A DNA stretch of 64,000 bases from Setoptus koraiensis (taxonomy: Eukaryota; Arthropoda), in the NCBI GenBank assembly GCA_048013815.1, contig CM106585.1:17050001-17114000 (forward strand), in the 5' to 3' direction. The position numbers and the translations under genes are program-made. Positions 21,528-32,600 of this stretch are shown piece after piece. The notes below the pieces were generated by a model, which had not been told where the DNA came from, did no database searches, and was given only the letters and a program-made list of their open reading frames with translations. Position 1 is the stretch's first letter. Every line of letters begins with the position of its first letter.

Positions 21528-22040
21528 ATGACTGCCCAAGAGGAGGAAAAGCCCACATCGGACAGTCTATGCACCATTCTAATTGATGGCCTACAATCTA
21601 AGGATAGCAAATTGGTTTCCAGCGTTCTCGACTGTCAAGAGGACGATTTAATAAAAGGTGTGTTGGAAATTTTACCAGCCAATCATGTTAGACAATTTGT
21701 GATGGAGCTCAGGAGTCGTTTAACTGAAGTTAATTCGTTGAAGTGGCTTCAAAAATTATTAGTTGTAAAGTTTTCTGTCTTATCAACAATGCCAAATATA
21801 GCAACTATATTGAGTCCAATCATGGAGCAACTAGATGATAAATGTTCATTAGATTACCATCAAAAATTACTCATGCTTAAAGGTAAAATGGATTTAATGA
21901 ATATGATAAAAGAGGACAGAAGGAAACGGAATGTTAACCCTGTCGAACGTGCCGTTATCAGTCTAAAGGCTCGCATCGAAAAAGACAGTGATGACGAGGC
22001 CATAATAGACTTAGACTCTGAAGATGAAGATGACGAATGA
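21528..22040 (+). CDS. Free-standing Utp12-domain protein (WDR43/UTP5 C-terminus-like)
   Basis: 170 residues. The segment from about 14 to 125 matches the helical Utp12 domain found at the C-terminus of small-subunit processome proteins (WDR43/UTP5 and relatives), which act in pre-18S rRNA processing in the nucleolus: SLCTILIDGLQSKDSKLV, then LPANHVRQFVMELRSRL, WLQKLLVVKFSVLSTMP and a YHQKLLMLKGKMDLM end. An acidic tail (DSDDEAIIDLDSEDEDDE) also resembles WDR43. The WD40 propellers that normally precede this domain are absent; the ATG is preceded by untranslated-looking AT-rich sequence. AATAAA begins 3 nt after the stop and overlaps the stop of the convergent gene. Confidence 0.83.
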   Translation: MTAQEEEKPTSDSLCTILIDGLQSKDSKLVSSVLDCQEDDLIKGVLEILPANHVRQFVMELRSRLTEVNSLKWLQKLLVVKFSVLSTMPNIATILSPIMEQLDDKCSLDYHQKLLMLKGKMDLMNMIKEDRRKRNVNPVERAVISLKARIEKDSDDEAIIDLDSEDEDDE

Positions 22041-22047
22041 CAATAAA

Positions 22048-22401
22048 TTATTTACTGATATTAACCATGGCAATACCATTTTCAACAGTTGGGTTATGGT
22101 TGACGCTCGTTGTATCAAAATCTTGACTTATTGTAGAGTTATCTATTATCTGCTTAACACAAATTTTGGCTTCTTTTATGGAACTATCGATTTTCGAAAG
22201 AAAGTTGACTGGATCTTCAGCATCATGCTCATCTTTGAGTTCTATTTTGTTATTGCTTTCGGGTTGATATTGGTGTTGCTGTTGGTAGTTTTCCTGGTTA
22301 TGGTTGTGCAATCTGGCAGCCAGTTTGTGCGCTTGTTGCCTGTCTGGCTGCACACTACCATATCCTGGATATTGCTTATCTATCAGCGTTTTATCCTCCA
22401 T
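22048..22401 (-). CDS. Small hypothetical protein, convergent with the Utp12 gene
   Basis: 117 codons from ATG to TAA. Not recognised. Residues 1-30 (DKQYPGYGSVQPDRQQAHKL) look ordered, a His/Gln/Asn-rich linker follows, then a likely helix (DPVNFLSKIDSSIKEAKIC). Its stop lies 7 nt from the stop of the convergent Utp12 gene, so the two 3' ends overlap. Codon use looks protein-like and there is no repeat underneath, but the length alone is not proof. It could also be an exon of a longer gene. Confidence 0.45.
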   Translation of the reverse strand: MEDKTLIDKQYPGYGSVQPDRQQAHKLAARLHNHNQENYQQQHQYQPESNNKIELKDEHDAEDPVNFLSKIDSSIKEAKICVKQIIDNSTISQDFDTTSVNHNPTVENGIAMVNISK

Positions 22402-22876
22402 ATTGTAATAAAGGTGTAATAAATCCGTCCAAATGCAAATTAGTCTAAATGCGAGTTGGCCCAGATGCGAAGAATGATCCCATGATTGCTATTATTGTTC
22501 AATTATAACTTCAAGTATATTCATGTTTCTAAGCGCGAAATTTAGAAATCGTGAATATCTACTCTAATATTCATGAATACGCCCATCCTATGACAGCTTG
22601 TTCTTCTAGAATCTTTCGCGCTGCGTTGTTGGCTATTTTCAAAACCAGAGGATCATCCTAAAACTTGGTTGAGGGATCTTAGCACCGATAGGCAAGATCA
22701 CATGTCCAAGGTATCAGATCGAATCTCTAATTCTATTGCATTCCCTTTCAACTACTATACCAGAAGAAAATTCCAAATCATTATCGAGCGATTCTTTTGT
22801 AAAAGGATTTCTAAACGTATGTTTAATATTAGATAGTTCGAAAGGTTAAGTTACATGAGCATATTTATGATATAAT
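22402..22876. other. Intergenic region, nothing recognised
   Basis: AT-rich sequence between the small hypothetical gene and the RPL4 stop; no repeat, RNA or coding signal seen. Confidence 0.45.
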
Positions 22877-24558
22877 TTATTTCTTTTTAGCTTGTGCACT
22901 TAAATCTTTCTTTACGATACGCTTTGGTTTCGAATCACCGCTACCCTTCCTCTTCTTTCTGGCCTCTCTTTGGGCTTTGTGTAATTTCTTGGCCTTCTCT
23001 ATGCTGACCTTCTTCGATTTAAGTCGATGCTCCAATTCAACCTTGCGAACCTTCTTCAATACAGGTGCATATGGATTCAGCTTAGCCATGATGCGCATGT
23101 TCTTGAGTGGGTTCCTCTTGACACATCGTCTGAACACTCTGGACCTGCAGATTCATGGCGATGATGTAGGGAATATATAAAGGAAAATGGTTAGTGATTG
23201 TGCATATGGCTAGAAGCTTTGTATAGGCCCAGATGAATATCAAGTATCAATATCTTTTTCAGTGGTTGAAACATAACCTAATAATCATGATTATCATAAA
23301 CACGGACCAGGTATATGGGTCATCATTAAAGGTATTGATAAGAAATTCAAACGTGAAAATACTGTCTACAGATACGTACCTTCTTGGTCTGATTGCCTTT
23401 TGGACCTCCTCACTCTTGAGAATACGCGCTAGGTCGGTATTGGCCATAGTGGGTTGAGGCAAGGAGTAGTTGCGTTTCAAAGATGAATCTTTCGTCCATG
23501 TACCGTAGAGCTTGTCTAGTTTGCGGAAGGCGGCTTCAGTCCAGATACAGAATCGGCCCAAGTGACCTCCTGGAGCCAATCGTTTCAGATTGAGCTTCTC
23601 GACGTTGATGGTCTCAACACCAGGTATGTTTCTGAAGGCACGAGTTAGTCCAGAGTCACGGCTGTAGATAATTACTGGGCCGAGACCTTGAACGCGTCTT
23701 CTGTCACGCATCTTACCCTTACCAGCCCTCAAGCGTTTAGACTTGTAAACGCGCTCAATATCCTTCCATGCTCGCACCTGGCGCAAAAACTTGACTGCTT
23801 GCTTGGTTTTGTTTAATTCTTGTACTTTGTCTGTAACAACGAATGGAAATTCGGAGATATTCTCGACACGGTGTCCTCTAGCCTGCACGATAGCTGGCAC
23901 GGCAGTGGCTGCGACAGCAGATACAATCGCGTAGCGACGAACATTTCTGCTGATCTTTCTATGCCACCTCCTCCAGATACGTGTCGGTGCAAATCTGCGA
24001 CCACCACGACACATGTTACCATAAGCACCTTGACCTGAACGGTGAGTACCACCACCCCGAACACGAGGAATACGAGCAACAGCTCTACCAGTACCCCAGG
24101 ATTCGGCACTTGTTTGATGACCTAACAAAATTGAATGGGAGATGAAAACATTGATGTTGATTAGTTAATAGGTCGTTGTGTTTCTGATTTCCATTTTGGA
24201 AGGTGATTAATTTAGTGGGCACAGATTCATGTCGATAACTCACCGGCTAGCTTGGAAACAGCATATGGTTGACGATTGTTCTTGCTGATATTAGTGAACA
24301 CATGCTGAACAATATCGCTTCTAATGGGAGCCGAGAAGATGGCCGGTGTGGGGACAGTGCGGCCTGTTTTAGTGTTTTTGTCCGTGTAGACGCTAACCAG
24401 AGGTCTGATTATGGCGGCGTTAGGCTATAGTTGATATCAAATGCACAAACGAGGACATTGTTAGATAAATTAATTAATCAATTATTGAGTGATTTGCTAC
24501 TAACTTCAGTATATCATAGTAAATTATTGTTGCGAGATGCTACAAGGAAACTCACCAT
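22877..24558 (-). CDS. RPL4: Ribosomal protein L4 (uL4)
   Basis: Large ribosomal subunit protein that lines the exit tunnel. Four exons: 24558-24556 (the ATG alone), 24424-24244, 24121-23380 and 23144-22877; all splice sites are GT-AG and the joins keep frame, giving 397 residues, close to fly and human. The N-terminus reads [18 protein letters not shown]. The tunnel-loop region [20 protein letters not shown] is fully conserved, as are [12 protein letters not shown] and [17 protein letters not shown]. The last exon continues [19 protein letters not shown] with a Lys-rich tail. AATAAA overlaps the stop codon (22876-22881), so the 3' UTR is minimal. Introns of 131, 122 and 235 nt; the last one carries a U18-like snoRNA, an arrangement known from vertebrate RPL4. 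Confidence 0.97.
23254..23332 (-). ncRNA. SNORD18: Box C/D snoRNA, U18-like, in the last RPL4 intron
   Basis: Within the 235-nt intron (23145-23379). Box C ATGATGA is at 23326-23320 and box D CTGA at 23262-23259. The flanking CTTT and AAAG can form the usual terminal stem. A guide segment TGGTCCGTGTTT (complement of about 23298-23309) sits directly before a D'-like ATGA (23297-23294). This guide matches what I recall of U18, which directs 2'-O-methylation of 28S rRNA and lies in RPL4 introns in vertebrates. The D' box is off consensus by one base. Found by eye; the U18 identity rests on the guide and the host gene. Confidence 0.85.
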
Positions 24559-25325
24559 GACTCCTTCGTAGAATTAGCCCTCAAATAATTAATAACAAAT
24601 TAATAATGTGTCCTAGCTATGTGGTAGCAGCGCACTCGCTCAAATTGAATAAATTGTGTTTAATTAGTGTGATACAGCTATCTAAATTAATAATAATAAT
24701 ATTTGTTCCTCATCTAGCCCTTATTGTTAATCTTGAAGTATTTTTGGTAACAATTGCAGGATTGTGGCTGATACCAAATGCAACATTAAAGAGAGCTCAC
24801 AGATAGAGAATGCTCAAAGGAAGTTGTCGAAATGTGCACATGCATGAGACAGACAGTACTGCGTGAAAGCACTAGAGAATTAGACAAACGCACAACATTT
24901 TCTCTACCATCCTCACACACATGCTGTTACTGCCGGTCATTCCAATAGTAAGCGTGTGTGTCAATGTCTGAATGCGAGATTCGAGCGGTTCTTAGACTTC
25001 TCAGCTGAACGTTCTCTACCTGACCGTGTGCTATACACAGACGAATCAGCGGAAACTCGAATCAAGAGGGGGGTGTGGAATGATCCCGTGCGCCTGTGCT
25101 TGCCCCCTCCACATAGTTTACGCGCGTGAATTGAAATCAAAAACAAAAAAAAATCATTCGTGATTTCAAGTTATTGTGAACTCTTCCAAACCTGAGAGTC
25201 AACACCACCCAGGCTATTTTGAAAATCAACTTTTTTAGTTAATTATATCTCCTTTCAGATAGACCAGTTGAAAAAAAAAGAGTTTTGAGCAATAGACACT
25301 TCGAAAAATCAGTCTTGTGTTTTAA
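24559..25325. other. Intergenic region between RPL4 and SLC25A38
   Basis: Contains the RPL4 promoter at left and the SLC25A38 3' flank at right. An ATTAAA motif lies directly after the SLC25A38 stop on the minus strand. Nothing else is recognised. Confidence 0.45.
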
Positions 25326-26420
25326 TCATTTTATCAGTGCAATCATGTACTCGTACATTGTCCAAGTAAAGGCAGAAACCAAAGTTCTTCTAAGCATTCT
25401 CGGACCCAAGCCGTCGAAAAATCCTACGAAACCATTTCTTTCGACATAAATATTTTTGGCGGTTTGTATCATAGTTTTGTGTATGGCTGGATTTAATTGC
25501 ATATTTGTTTTGATTACGTCAGCGGGATTTGTTACGAAGGACGCGACGGAGCCACTCAATAGTCCCGAGACAAAGTGTATCACAGGAGGGTACCCTTTGA
25601 TAGTTGATGTCCTCTCTTCAACTGAAGGATTTTTGTTTCGATTAATAGTGAATTGTCGTTTCAATCTAGAATATAGCATGTAATACAGCCCAGAGAATAG
25701 TGAATCCCTTATGATTGTGGGATACAGTCCAATCCAGCCAAATTTCAGATAGGACTCTTTGGTTGCCTTTAGGACACTCTCATATTGATAGGCTCCACTT
25801 TCATATCTCACTTTGATAACTGTCACTGGCAATAGGACAAAACTGACGAACGATCTAGCGAGGAAGCCTGAACTGAAAGTCTGCAGAGAATTGTTGGCAT
25901 GCTTTTGGAATTGATGATCACTTTCGTAGTTGAGGCATAGGCGGTCATTTAAAAAGTTCAACGAGGCATAATATAAACCAACTCCTGGCACAGATCTAAG
26001 CAGAGACTTGATTGGAGTAGTTGAAAGATGCAAATTGTTACGATCTTTGATATTGTTTTTAGAAACGCTGTGTTATGCTACATGTTAACTACTACTCACT
26101 GCACCTGTGCCTCTCCACAGATAGATTGTATTGTGCTGGTTAATAAGATTTATCACAAACCGGGTTGTACGGCCAAATACGGGCTCAGCGCGATTAACTA
26201 CAGTCGATTTAGAGATGTTGTCTTGTCGTCCGGCTAAAGTTTGCAACCTAGTTTTGACCAATTCAAGGGGTTGGAACAATATGGTTGTTATGGCACTACT
26301 GGCCGAACCCGAAGACAAGGCGCTGACAAACGACACTGAATGCAGTGAGGCATGATTGTCAAATGTGGGATCTCGTTGGCCATGTTGGTCAGCGTTGTTG
26401 CTTTCGTCTTTAATTGCCAT
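25326..26420 (-). CDS. SLC25A38: Mitochondrial glycine carrier, SLC25A38-like
   Basis: Inner-membrane carrier that imports glycine for haem synthesis. Two exons, 26420-26100 and 26006-25326, split by a 93-nt GT-AG intron; 333 residues. The join gives LWRGTGASLLRSVPGVGLYY, matching the family's W-x-G...S-x-x-R-x-VPGVG signature. The three carrier motifs are present: FQPLELVKTRLQ, LLPVTVIKVRYESG and TNPADVIKTNMQL. The second-repeat phrase TVIKVRYESGAYQYES and the C-terminal PRMLRRTLVSAFTWTMYEY are close to human SLC25A38, which is why I prefer it to other carriers. The N-terminus is a short polar leader. ATG 26420 is the first in-frame start. Confidence 0.92.
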
Positions 26421-28360
26421 CAATGCTATATGACTTGTTTTGTGGGCAATCCGATTCCAAGCTTCTTATTGTTCATACCGAGCCATCAGATGAGTATCGT
26501 AAGCCAAATGTTATTGCTCTAAATAATCACGTGACATTCCATCATTTTCGTTGGATTAGATGTCCTTGTTAATGGTTGTTGTAAAAAAGTAGGATTGTAT
26601 TGTCCAGACCGGAGTGTCGCATGGTCATATGATTTCTGTTTACATCAATTATTATAGGATGAAGTAATCGGTGAAGGCACTCCTGCGATCAAAATGAGCG
26701 CCTTTTTTAAAAAGCCAATCTTTCAAAAAAAAAAAATTGTCAATCGAACATTTGTAAATCCGGGACTATTTGTTTGTTTTTGGTTGAAACTCTCTCAAGT
26801 CCAATTAATGCTAATTAGCGAAACTTGCTTGTCCGGTTGGCCAGCATCAAATTGATCCACCACTATGATACAGTCGTTACTCTGTGTATCTCAAATGCAC
26901 TGAAGTCAGTGTGCCCCTGTTGTGTCCAAAGATAATTGACTAATCAAAGTCAGTCTTTTCAATAATAACTATTCTTATTCTTTGACTGATCTTTTGACAA
27001 CGGATTCTTCCTCAAGTTAACTAGAGACAACGTCTTAAGCAGCTTCATTAGCCAGTCACTGCTGACAAAGCTACTAATAAAGACCTCGCGGTGCACAGCT
27101 ACCGCTGCTACTCAAGACATGTCCAGTCTTAAAGAAATTGGTCGTGACAAACAACTGGCACACATTGATACTTTTGTTGGTTCGTCTCTTTGCTCCTCAA
27201 ACAATGATACGCTCCATCGCAAGTCAGTTCAAGCGACTCATTGGTCTGGCCTTTATCTGGCCAAACCCCCTGGACCAGATGAAGAAGAGTTGAAGCGCGG
27301 AGCTGGACAAAAGAGACAATCTTGAGTTGACCAATGTGTTTGGTGTTTGGTCAGTGAAACATGTCAACGGCAAAAGGAACGGACCCAGCGTAGAATGCGT
27401 GCGTGTGATTGGCAACAAAAATGGAAGCTGCCACCCTCTGTTTGCATTCTTTTTTGTGTGCCATTAATGGACTCAATAATATCGAATATCATATGGGCAT
27501 AGTCCGGTAATAGCGAGAGAGAGGGAGAGAAGTGACTTTGTGAGCAATCCGTCAAGTGAGTGATGGAAATGAAGACGAAGAAGGAAAAGATGTCAGATTG
27601 TTGCATTGGTTGCACACAGTCAGAGCTAATGCAAACAAAAGGTGCGCAAAGTGACATTTGTGACAGTTGCCAATATCCAAATGGGGTAGGTTGCGAACGT
27701 TGCGACTGGACATGGACGGTCGCAATGCCTGCGTGGACGGTCGAAATGTTGGCATGGACGGTGGGGCACTTTGCTGGCCGGGCCAACCAAGTTGGTGCCG
27801 GACAATGCAAGTTGTGACCAAACAAGTGCACGCCTGCTGGTCATCGGTGGCTCAAATGTGGCCACTATCGCGCTCGTCCATACCGGGTATCTCGACCGGG
27901 GATTGTCGCAAGCCTCGAGAGTCGTTTAGCCTTGGCGCAAACAAGTCAGATTCACCTAACGTGAACGTCAAGGATCATTCATCGATACAAAATGATGATT
28001 GAGATATGATTTAGATAACCACATCAGCGGCGCTGTCACGTATGTGGCGCGTTGATGCTGGGCACGGTGCCGGTTTGGCTTGTGGAAACTTGAAATCAAA
28101 CTGGTTGAAACGGCGGACCCTACCCACAAATGACGAGATACGTGGTTGCAAAATGGCATGACTGCCACCTTCTGTTTGCATTCTTTTGTCCGGCTCTGCA
28201 TGTGTGTGTGTGTCTGACTTGTGTGGAAGTCAGTGGTGGAAACAGATTTCATGCCCGAATAGTGACAGTATTTAGCCAAATAAGCATCGGCTAAATAGTT
28301 TGGCAGCTAGCGGTTTGACGGATACCTACGCGCGAACAACTTTATCTATTTTTGCTCCCA

Positions 28361-28386
28361 GAGAGAGAGAGAGAGAGAGAGAGAGA
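28361..28386. repeat. (GA)n microsatellite
   Basis: Thirteen GA dinucleotides. Confidence 0.95.
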
Positions 28387-28668
28387 TATGAGGAGAGACT
28401 GAGAATTTCCCCTGCGAGGACAGAGTCTGTGTGTCTGTGTCCTCTGGCGGCCAGAGTGTGGCGGCCAGTCCGTACTCTGGCGGCCAGAGGACGGAGCGCG
28501 TCGCTCGTGAGAGGTGGGTATCATTGGCAGCCAGGGACGATTCGTTGCCCATGTCAGACGCTGTCTGGTTGGCCGTGGCTGTTATGTTGCAAACACAAAC
28601 AAAACGACAAAATGTGACATTTGGCGTCAATATCGGTGCCAGTTGCTCTCACTAGGTGAGCCGGCGCG

Positions 28669-28726
28669 AAGATGGACAGCGCCGATGGACAGCGACGATG
28701 GACAGCGACGATGGACAGTGACGATG
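28669..28726. repeat. Tandem array, 13-nt unit (GATGGACAGCGAC)
   Basis: Four to five copies of a 13-nt unit with one or two changes each. Confidence 0.85.
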
Positions 28727-29393
28727 ACGGAGTGGCTACTCATCATGGCGCGTCTCTATGCAATATCTGTCATGCGAGCACTGGTCACTATTGAATAGTG
28801 TGCCTGGCGGAGTGTATTCCGTACATTGCCGGTATCTGCTGGTTGTGTATCATTGCTGCTGCCGGATCAGCGGATAAAGTAGTGCGCAGAGCTCGTGTGA
28901 TAATTGAGAAAATACTTTAATTATTATTCATCATCGAATACATTATGAGGTTGAGTGAGTCCGAGAGTGTCGTCGTTGTCATTCTCATTTTGCTGTTTGA
29001 GTCTGTTGTTGAGTGTGTGTGTGTTGGTGCAAATAATAACGAATAATAATATCAATAATAATAATAGTAATAATAATAGTAATAGCAATAATAATAGTAA
29101 TCATAATAGTAATAGTAATCACATCTACAATATATATATATATTCATATATATGTATCTCCTATGTACATGAACGCAATGACAATGACGACCACAACAAA
29201 CGCGACTAGACTTTTGCTCTCGTTCTCCTTTGTTACCAACAAATTGTTGGCGCCCGCGCCCCTCCTGCTCCCATTGGCCGCTGACTCTTATTAGTTATTT
29301 GTCCCGTGGTGCACCCATTGGGCACTGATACTTTGCATTATGCTCCAATCCAATAATGAAATGTGTCTGATATAATAAATGTCATGTGTGTCT

Positions 29394-29399
29394 TTTATT
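29394..29399 (-). terminator. Probable poly(A) signal of labial
   Basis: Complement of AATAAA, about 240 nt past the labial stop codon. Confidence 0.6.
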
Positions 29400-29462
29400 C
29401 AATCAATATTTGTGAGTTTGGGCGAGCGAGCGCCCGAAATCATTTCTTGTCAGTGTGTTTAT

Positions 29463-29512
29463 CCGCACGATCCGCACCATTCGCACAATTCGCACAATTC
29501 GCACAATTCGCA
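29463..29512. repeat. Tandem array, 9-nt unit (CGCACAATT)
   Basis: About five copies in the predicted labial 3' UTR or just beside it. Confidence 0.85.
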
Positions 29513-29638
29513 ACGGTCCAATGGTCTGGCGCCAGCACAGCTCCTGTCGGCCCGCGGGACGGCCGCTGGATTCAGCCGTTGGACTCCCCTGTCAGACTTG
29601 GCAAATACTACGTAATACTGCATAGGGATAATATGTGA

Positions 29639-32600
29639 TTACACCTGCACCTGGCCGGGGTCTCCGACGACCTGGTTTTGTCCTTGTCCGTTGAGAGGCG
29701 ATTGCGACGACGAATGCAGCACCATCGACTGGCTCGAGCTCACTTGTTGTTGTTGCTGCTGATGCTGCTGTTGCTGTTGTTGTTGTTGTTGGCCTAATTG
29801 ACTATTGACGAAACTTGACACGAGTCCATTACTGGCACCATTATTCGCTCCATTACTGCCACTAACATCCATGTCTCCGGGGTCGCGCGGCTTCTCCTGT
29901 CCCTGAGTGCGCTTCTTCTGTTTCATTCTCCTATTTTGGAACCTATAACGACAATGGCGACACCAATTAAACAGCGTTAATAAAACATGCACAATACAAG
30001 TTGATACATCACAGTTGATGCATCACAGTTGATAAGTCTCAGCTGATACATGATTACGGTTGATGTATATCAAATATACGCTGAGACGCGTCGACACAAA
30101 TGGCACACCGAGGCAATATTTGCGCAGCCTGTGCGTTTTGGGCCAGAGATCTCGGGGGCCAGAGTTGGCATTCGGCTCTGGCTGCCAACAGTGAGCCCGT
30201 CAATCAACACGTTGGATAATCGGCAAAGGGTTGCCTCAGTGATGCACCCAGCGAAAATACTCTGAGAATTCTTTGTGTGTAAACTGCAACAAAAACCGAA
30301 ATTGATGACCATGGACACGCAGCAACATGTTACACATGCATCGTATAGCAATAGTGTTACCACAATACGATGCTGGCATCATATAGCAGCATAGCTTGTG
30401 ATGCAACGTCATTGTTTCTTGATGAACTGGCGCAGTTAGCGTCCGTCTTGCGAGTATGGTCAGCATGGCGATTATGGCGAGTAGGGCGAGCACGGCTAGT
30501 AGGGCGAGTATGCCGACTATGCCGAATATGCCGGGCAAATGATGAAATGATGAAATGGCCGAAATGGCCGAATTGGCCGAAATGGGCACACACAATACGG
30601 ACTGCGGACACAGACGACACACGCAAGCACCAAAGTCACACAACAATTGCAATTGATCCCGCGATAATCTCACGGTATCACGGTAGCCGTTTTACACACA
30701 CTTAGCGCACACATGATACGTCACGTCGAGCCTCGCTCCGAACTCTGCAGCAACGAGCGCAGCAAAAGCAACAGCAGCAGCAACAACCTGTGCGCCCATG
30801 ACGCAACTGCCCGCTGACCGCTGCGACGAGCTCACCTGGTCAGCGCGCGTCGGCAGCCGATCGATTTCTGGGCATCGGCTTACCGAAGTCGCGCTCGGCC
30901 GCTCGATTTCTCGGCTGCCCGGCTGCCGGGGCACCGAGTTGCCAGGCTGATGTGAGAGAGATTCGCGGCCAGCTGATTGCGCCGCCGCTGCCAATTAGGC
31001 ACAAAAAAAATTTAATTCTTGCGCCGCCAAGAATTAAATCTGAGCCAGTCTTATCGCGCCATTGTGCGGCTCGCCATGGGCTCAACCTGGTCGCAGCGAG
31101 CGAACAAAGACACAAGACACGAACGCGCCGGCCAGACTCGTGGGCACCAGCATTTAGTGTTCGCTGATCGGGCCAGTGAGCCCGCCGAGAGCTCAGAGGA
31201 TTCAGAGGTTTCATTTAGCTGCATTAGCATGGCGGCGGCATGTGTCGCGGGGTATCTCTGGGGTATCGAAGGTGAGTGCCGCTGCCTTTTATAGGTTCGA
31301 TTTAGTGGTCGCGCTTCTATAAACGCGCCCAGTGGCTAACGTGACGAGTGGCGCTTGTGAGTGTGTGTGTTGTGTTGGCCGCTTCGATTGCAGTCGCGAA
31401 TCGCGACTCAACTGTGCGTTCGACGCCAATTCGACGAGTTGTTCGCGAACGTTGCCCAACGTTCTGTTTGGCTGTCATGTGTCTCGCTCGCAGCGAACGC
31501 ACTGTTCGCCGAACAGTGCGTTCGCCGAACAGTGTTCGCCGAATAGTGTTAGCAGCGAACAGTGTGTGTGTGTGTCTCTCACACACCATCGCTGTTAGCG
31601 TCAGCCAGTTCTCGACAGTGCGCTTCGAAGTTCGAGCGGCGCTCTCTTCGCCGAGCAACCGCTCGCTGCCGTGTGTGTGTGTGCTCTAATTCGAACCAGC
31701 AACAAAAATGATTCCATCGTTGGCTGTTCATTCTTTATTCGATATTTTTCTCCTTCTTCTCCTCGCCCGTCCGCTGCCTCTCGGCCTGTCTCTGTCTCTC
31801 TCTGTCTCTCGATCTCTCTGTGCCAGCGAACAACGACGCACTCGAGCCAGTTGCTGCCAGCGCCAGGCAGCCGCCAGAGCTCCTCTGAGACGCAACTGTC
31901 GTTGATTATCGTCGGCTCTAGCCGGCGCTCTGGCGCGGGCCACACACATCTGGGGCCCGCTGGCCGGCCCGATAATGCCAGAACGCGCGAGGCGAGGCTT
32001 CTTGAATTATGACACAATGCGTTTCGAGCTGGCAGTAAATTGGTGCGTCCGCCTTGCCCGAACTGGTGCGCCCGCCGGCCACCAGGCGGCCGACCTGATG
32101 TATCACTCACTGTTGTAACAGTGAGTCGCACTGCTGGAAGCGCAGCCAAGCGGGTGAATATGCGCCAACGGCGAGCTTTCAATGAATTGCTGCCCAGTGG
32201 GCCACTGTGGCCACTATAGGCCATGGCGGCCACTTCGGCCGCTAGGGTAACTGTTGAATAACAACAATAATCCACTAGTTTATTGCCAGTGTCCAGTGCC
32301 CAGTGTCCAGTGTCCAGTGTCCAGTGTCCAGCGTCCAGTGCCCAGTGTCCAGCGTGCACCGGACGGTGCGCAGTGAGTGCTCGCCGAGAGTGGCCGGCAC
32401 TCCCATCGTGCACTATAAAACAAATGCCCTGTGGCGCCCCCATCTGGCGGGCGCTCACAGGTCGCTGTGGGCTTTGTTTTTATCGTAGCGAGCGGTTGTT
32501 GGTCGGTGCCGTCATGCGACTATTATTACTTATTAGCCTATTAGGCCCATGAATTGTTGGCCGGCTTGCGCTGGCCAGTGGCTGCAAGCGGCCAACGAGA

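Larger units (their letters stand above)
26421..29638. other. Intergenic region between SLC25A38 and labial, no gene seen
   Basis: About 3.2 kb. Holds the SLC25A38 5' flank and the labial 3' UTR (poly(A) signal at 29394-29399). Short tandem arrays occur at 27710-27773, 28669-28726 and 29463-29512, a GA microsatellite at 28361-28386, and an AAT/AGT-rich run at 29037-29125. Open frames in this stretch show no domain or motif. Confidence 0.5.

Noticed and set aside
26421-29638. Possible coding exons (e.g. 27119-27325, 27364-27831)
   Set aside because: No splice-linked frame, no recognisable peptide, and they overlap short repeats.
31601-32458. 285-codon open frame on the minus strand
   Set aside because: Arg/Ala/Gly-rich, as expected from GC-rich DNA with few stops; no motif or conserved segment.
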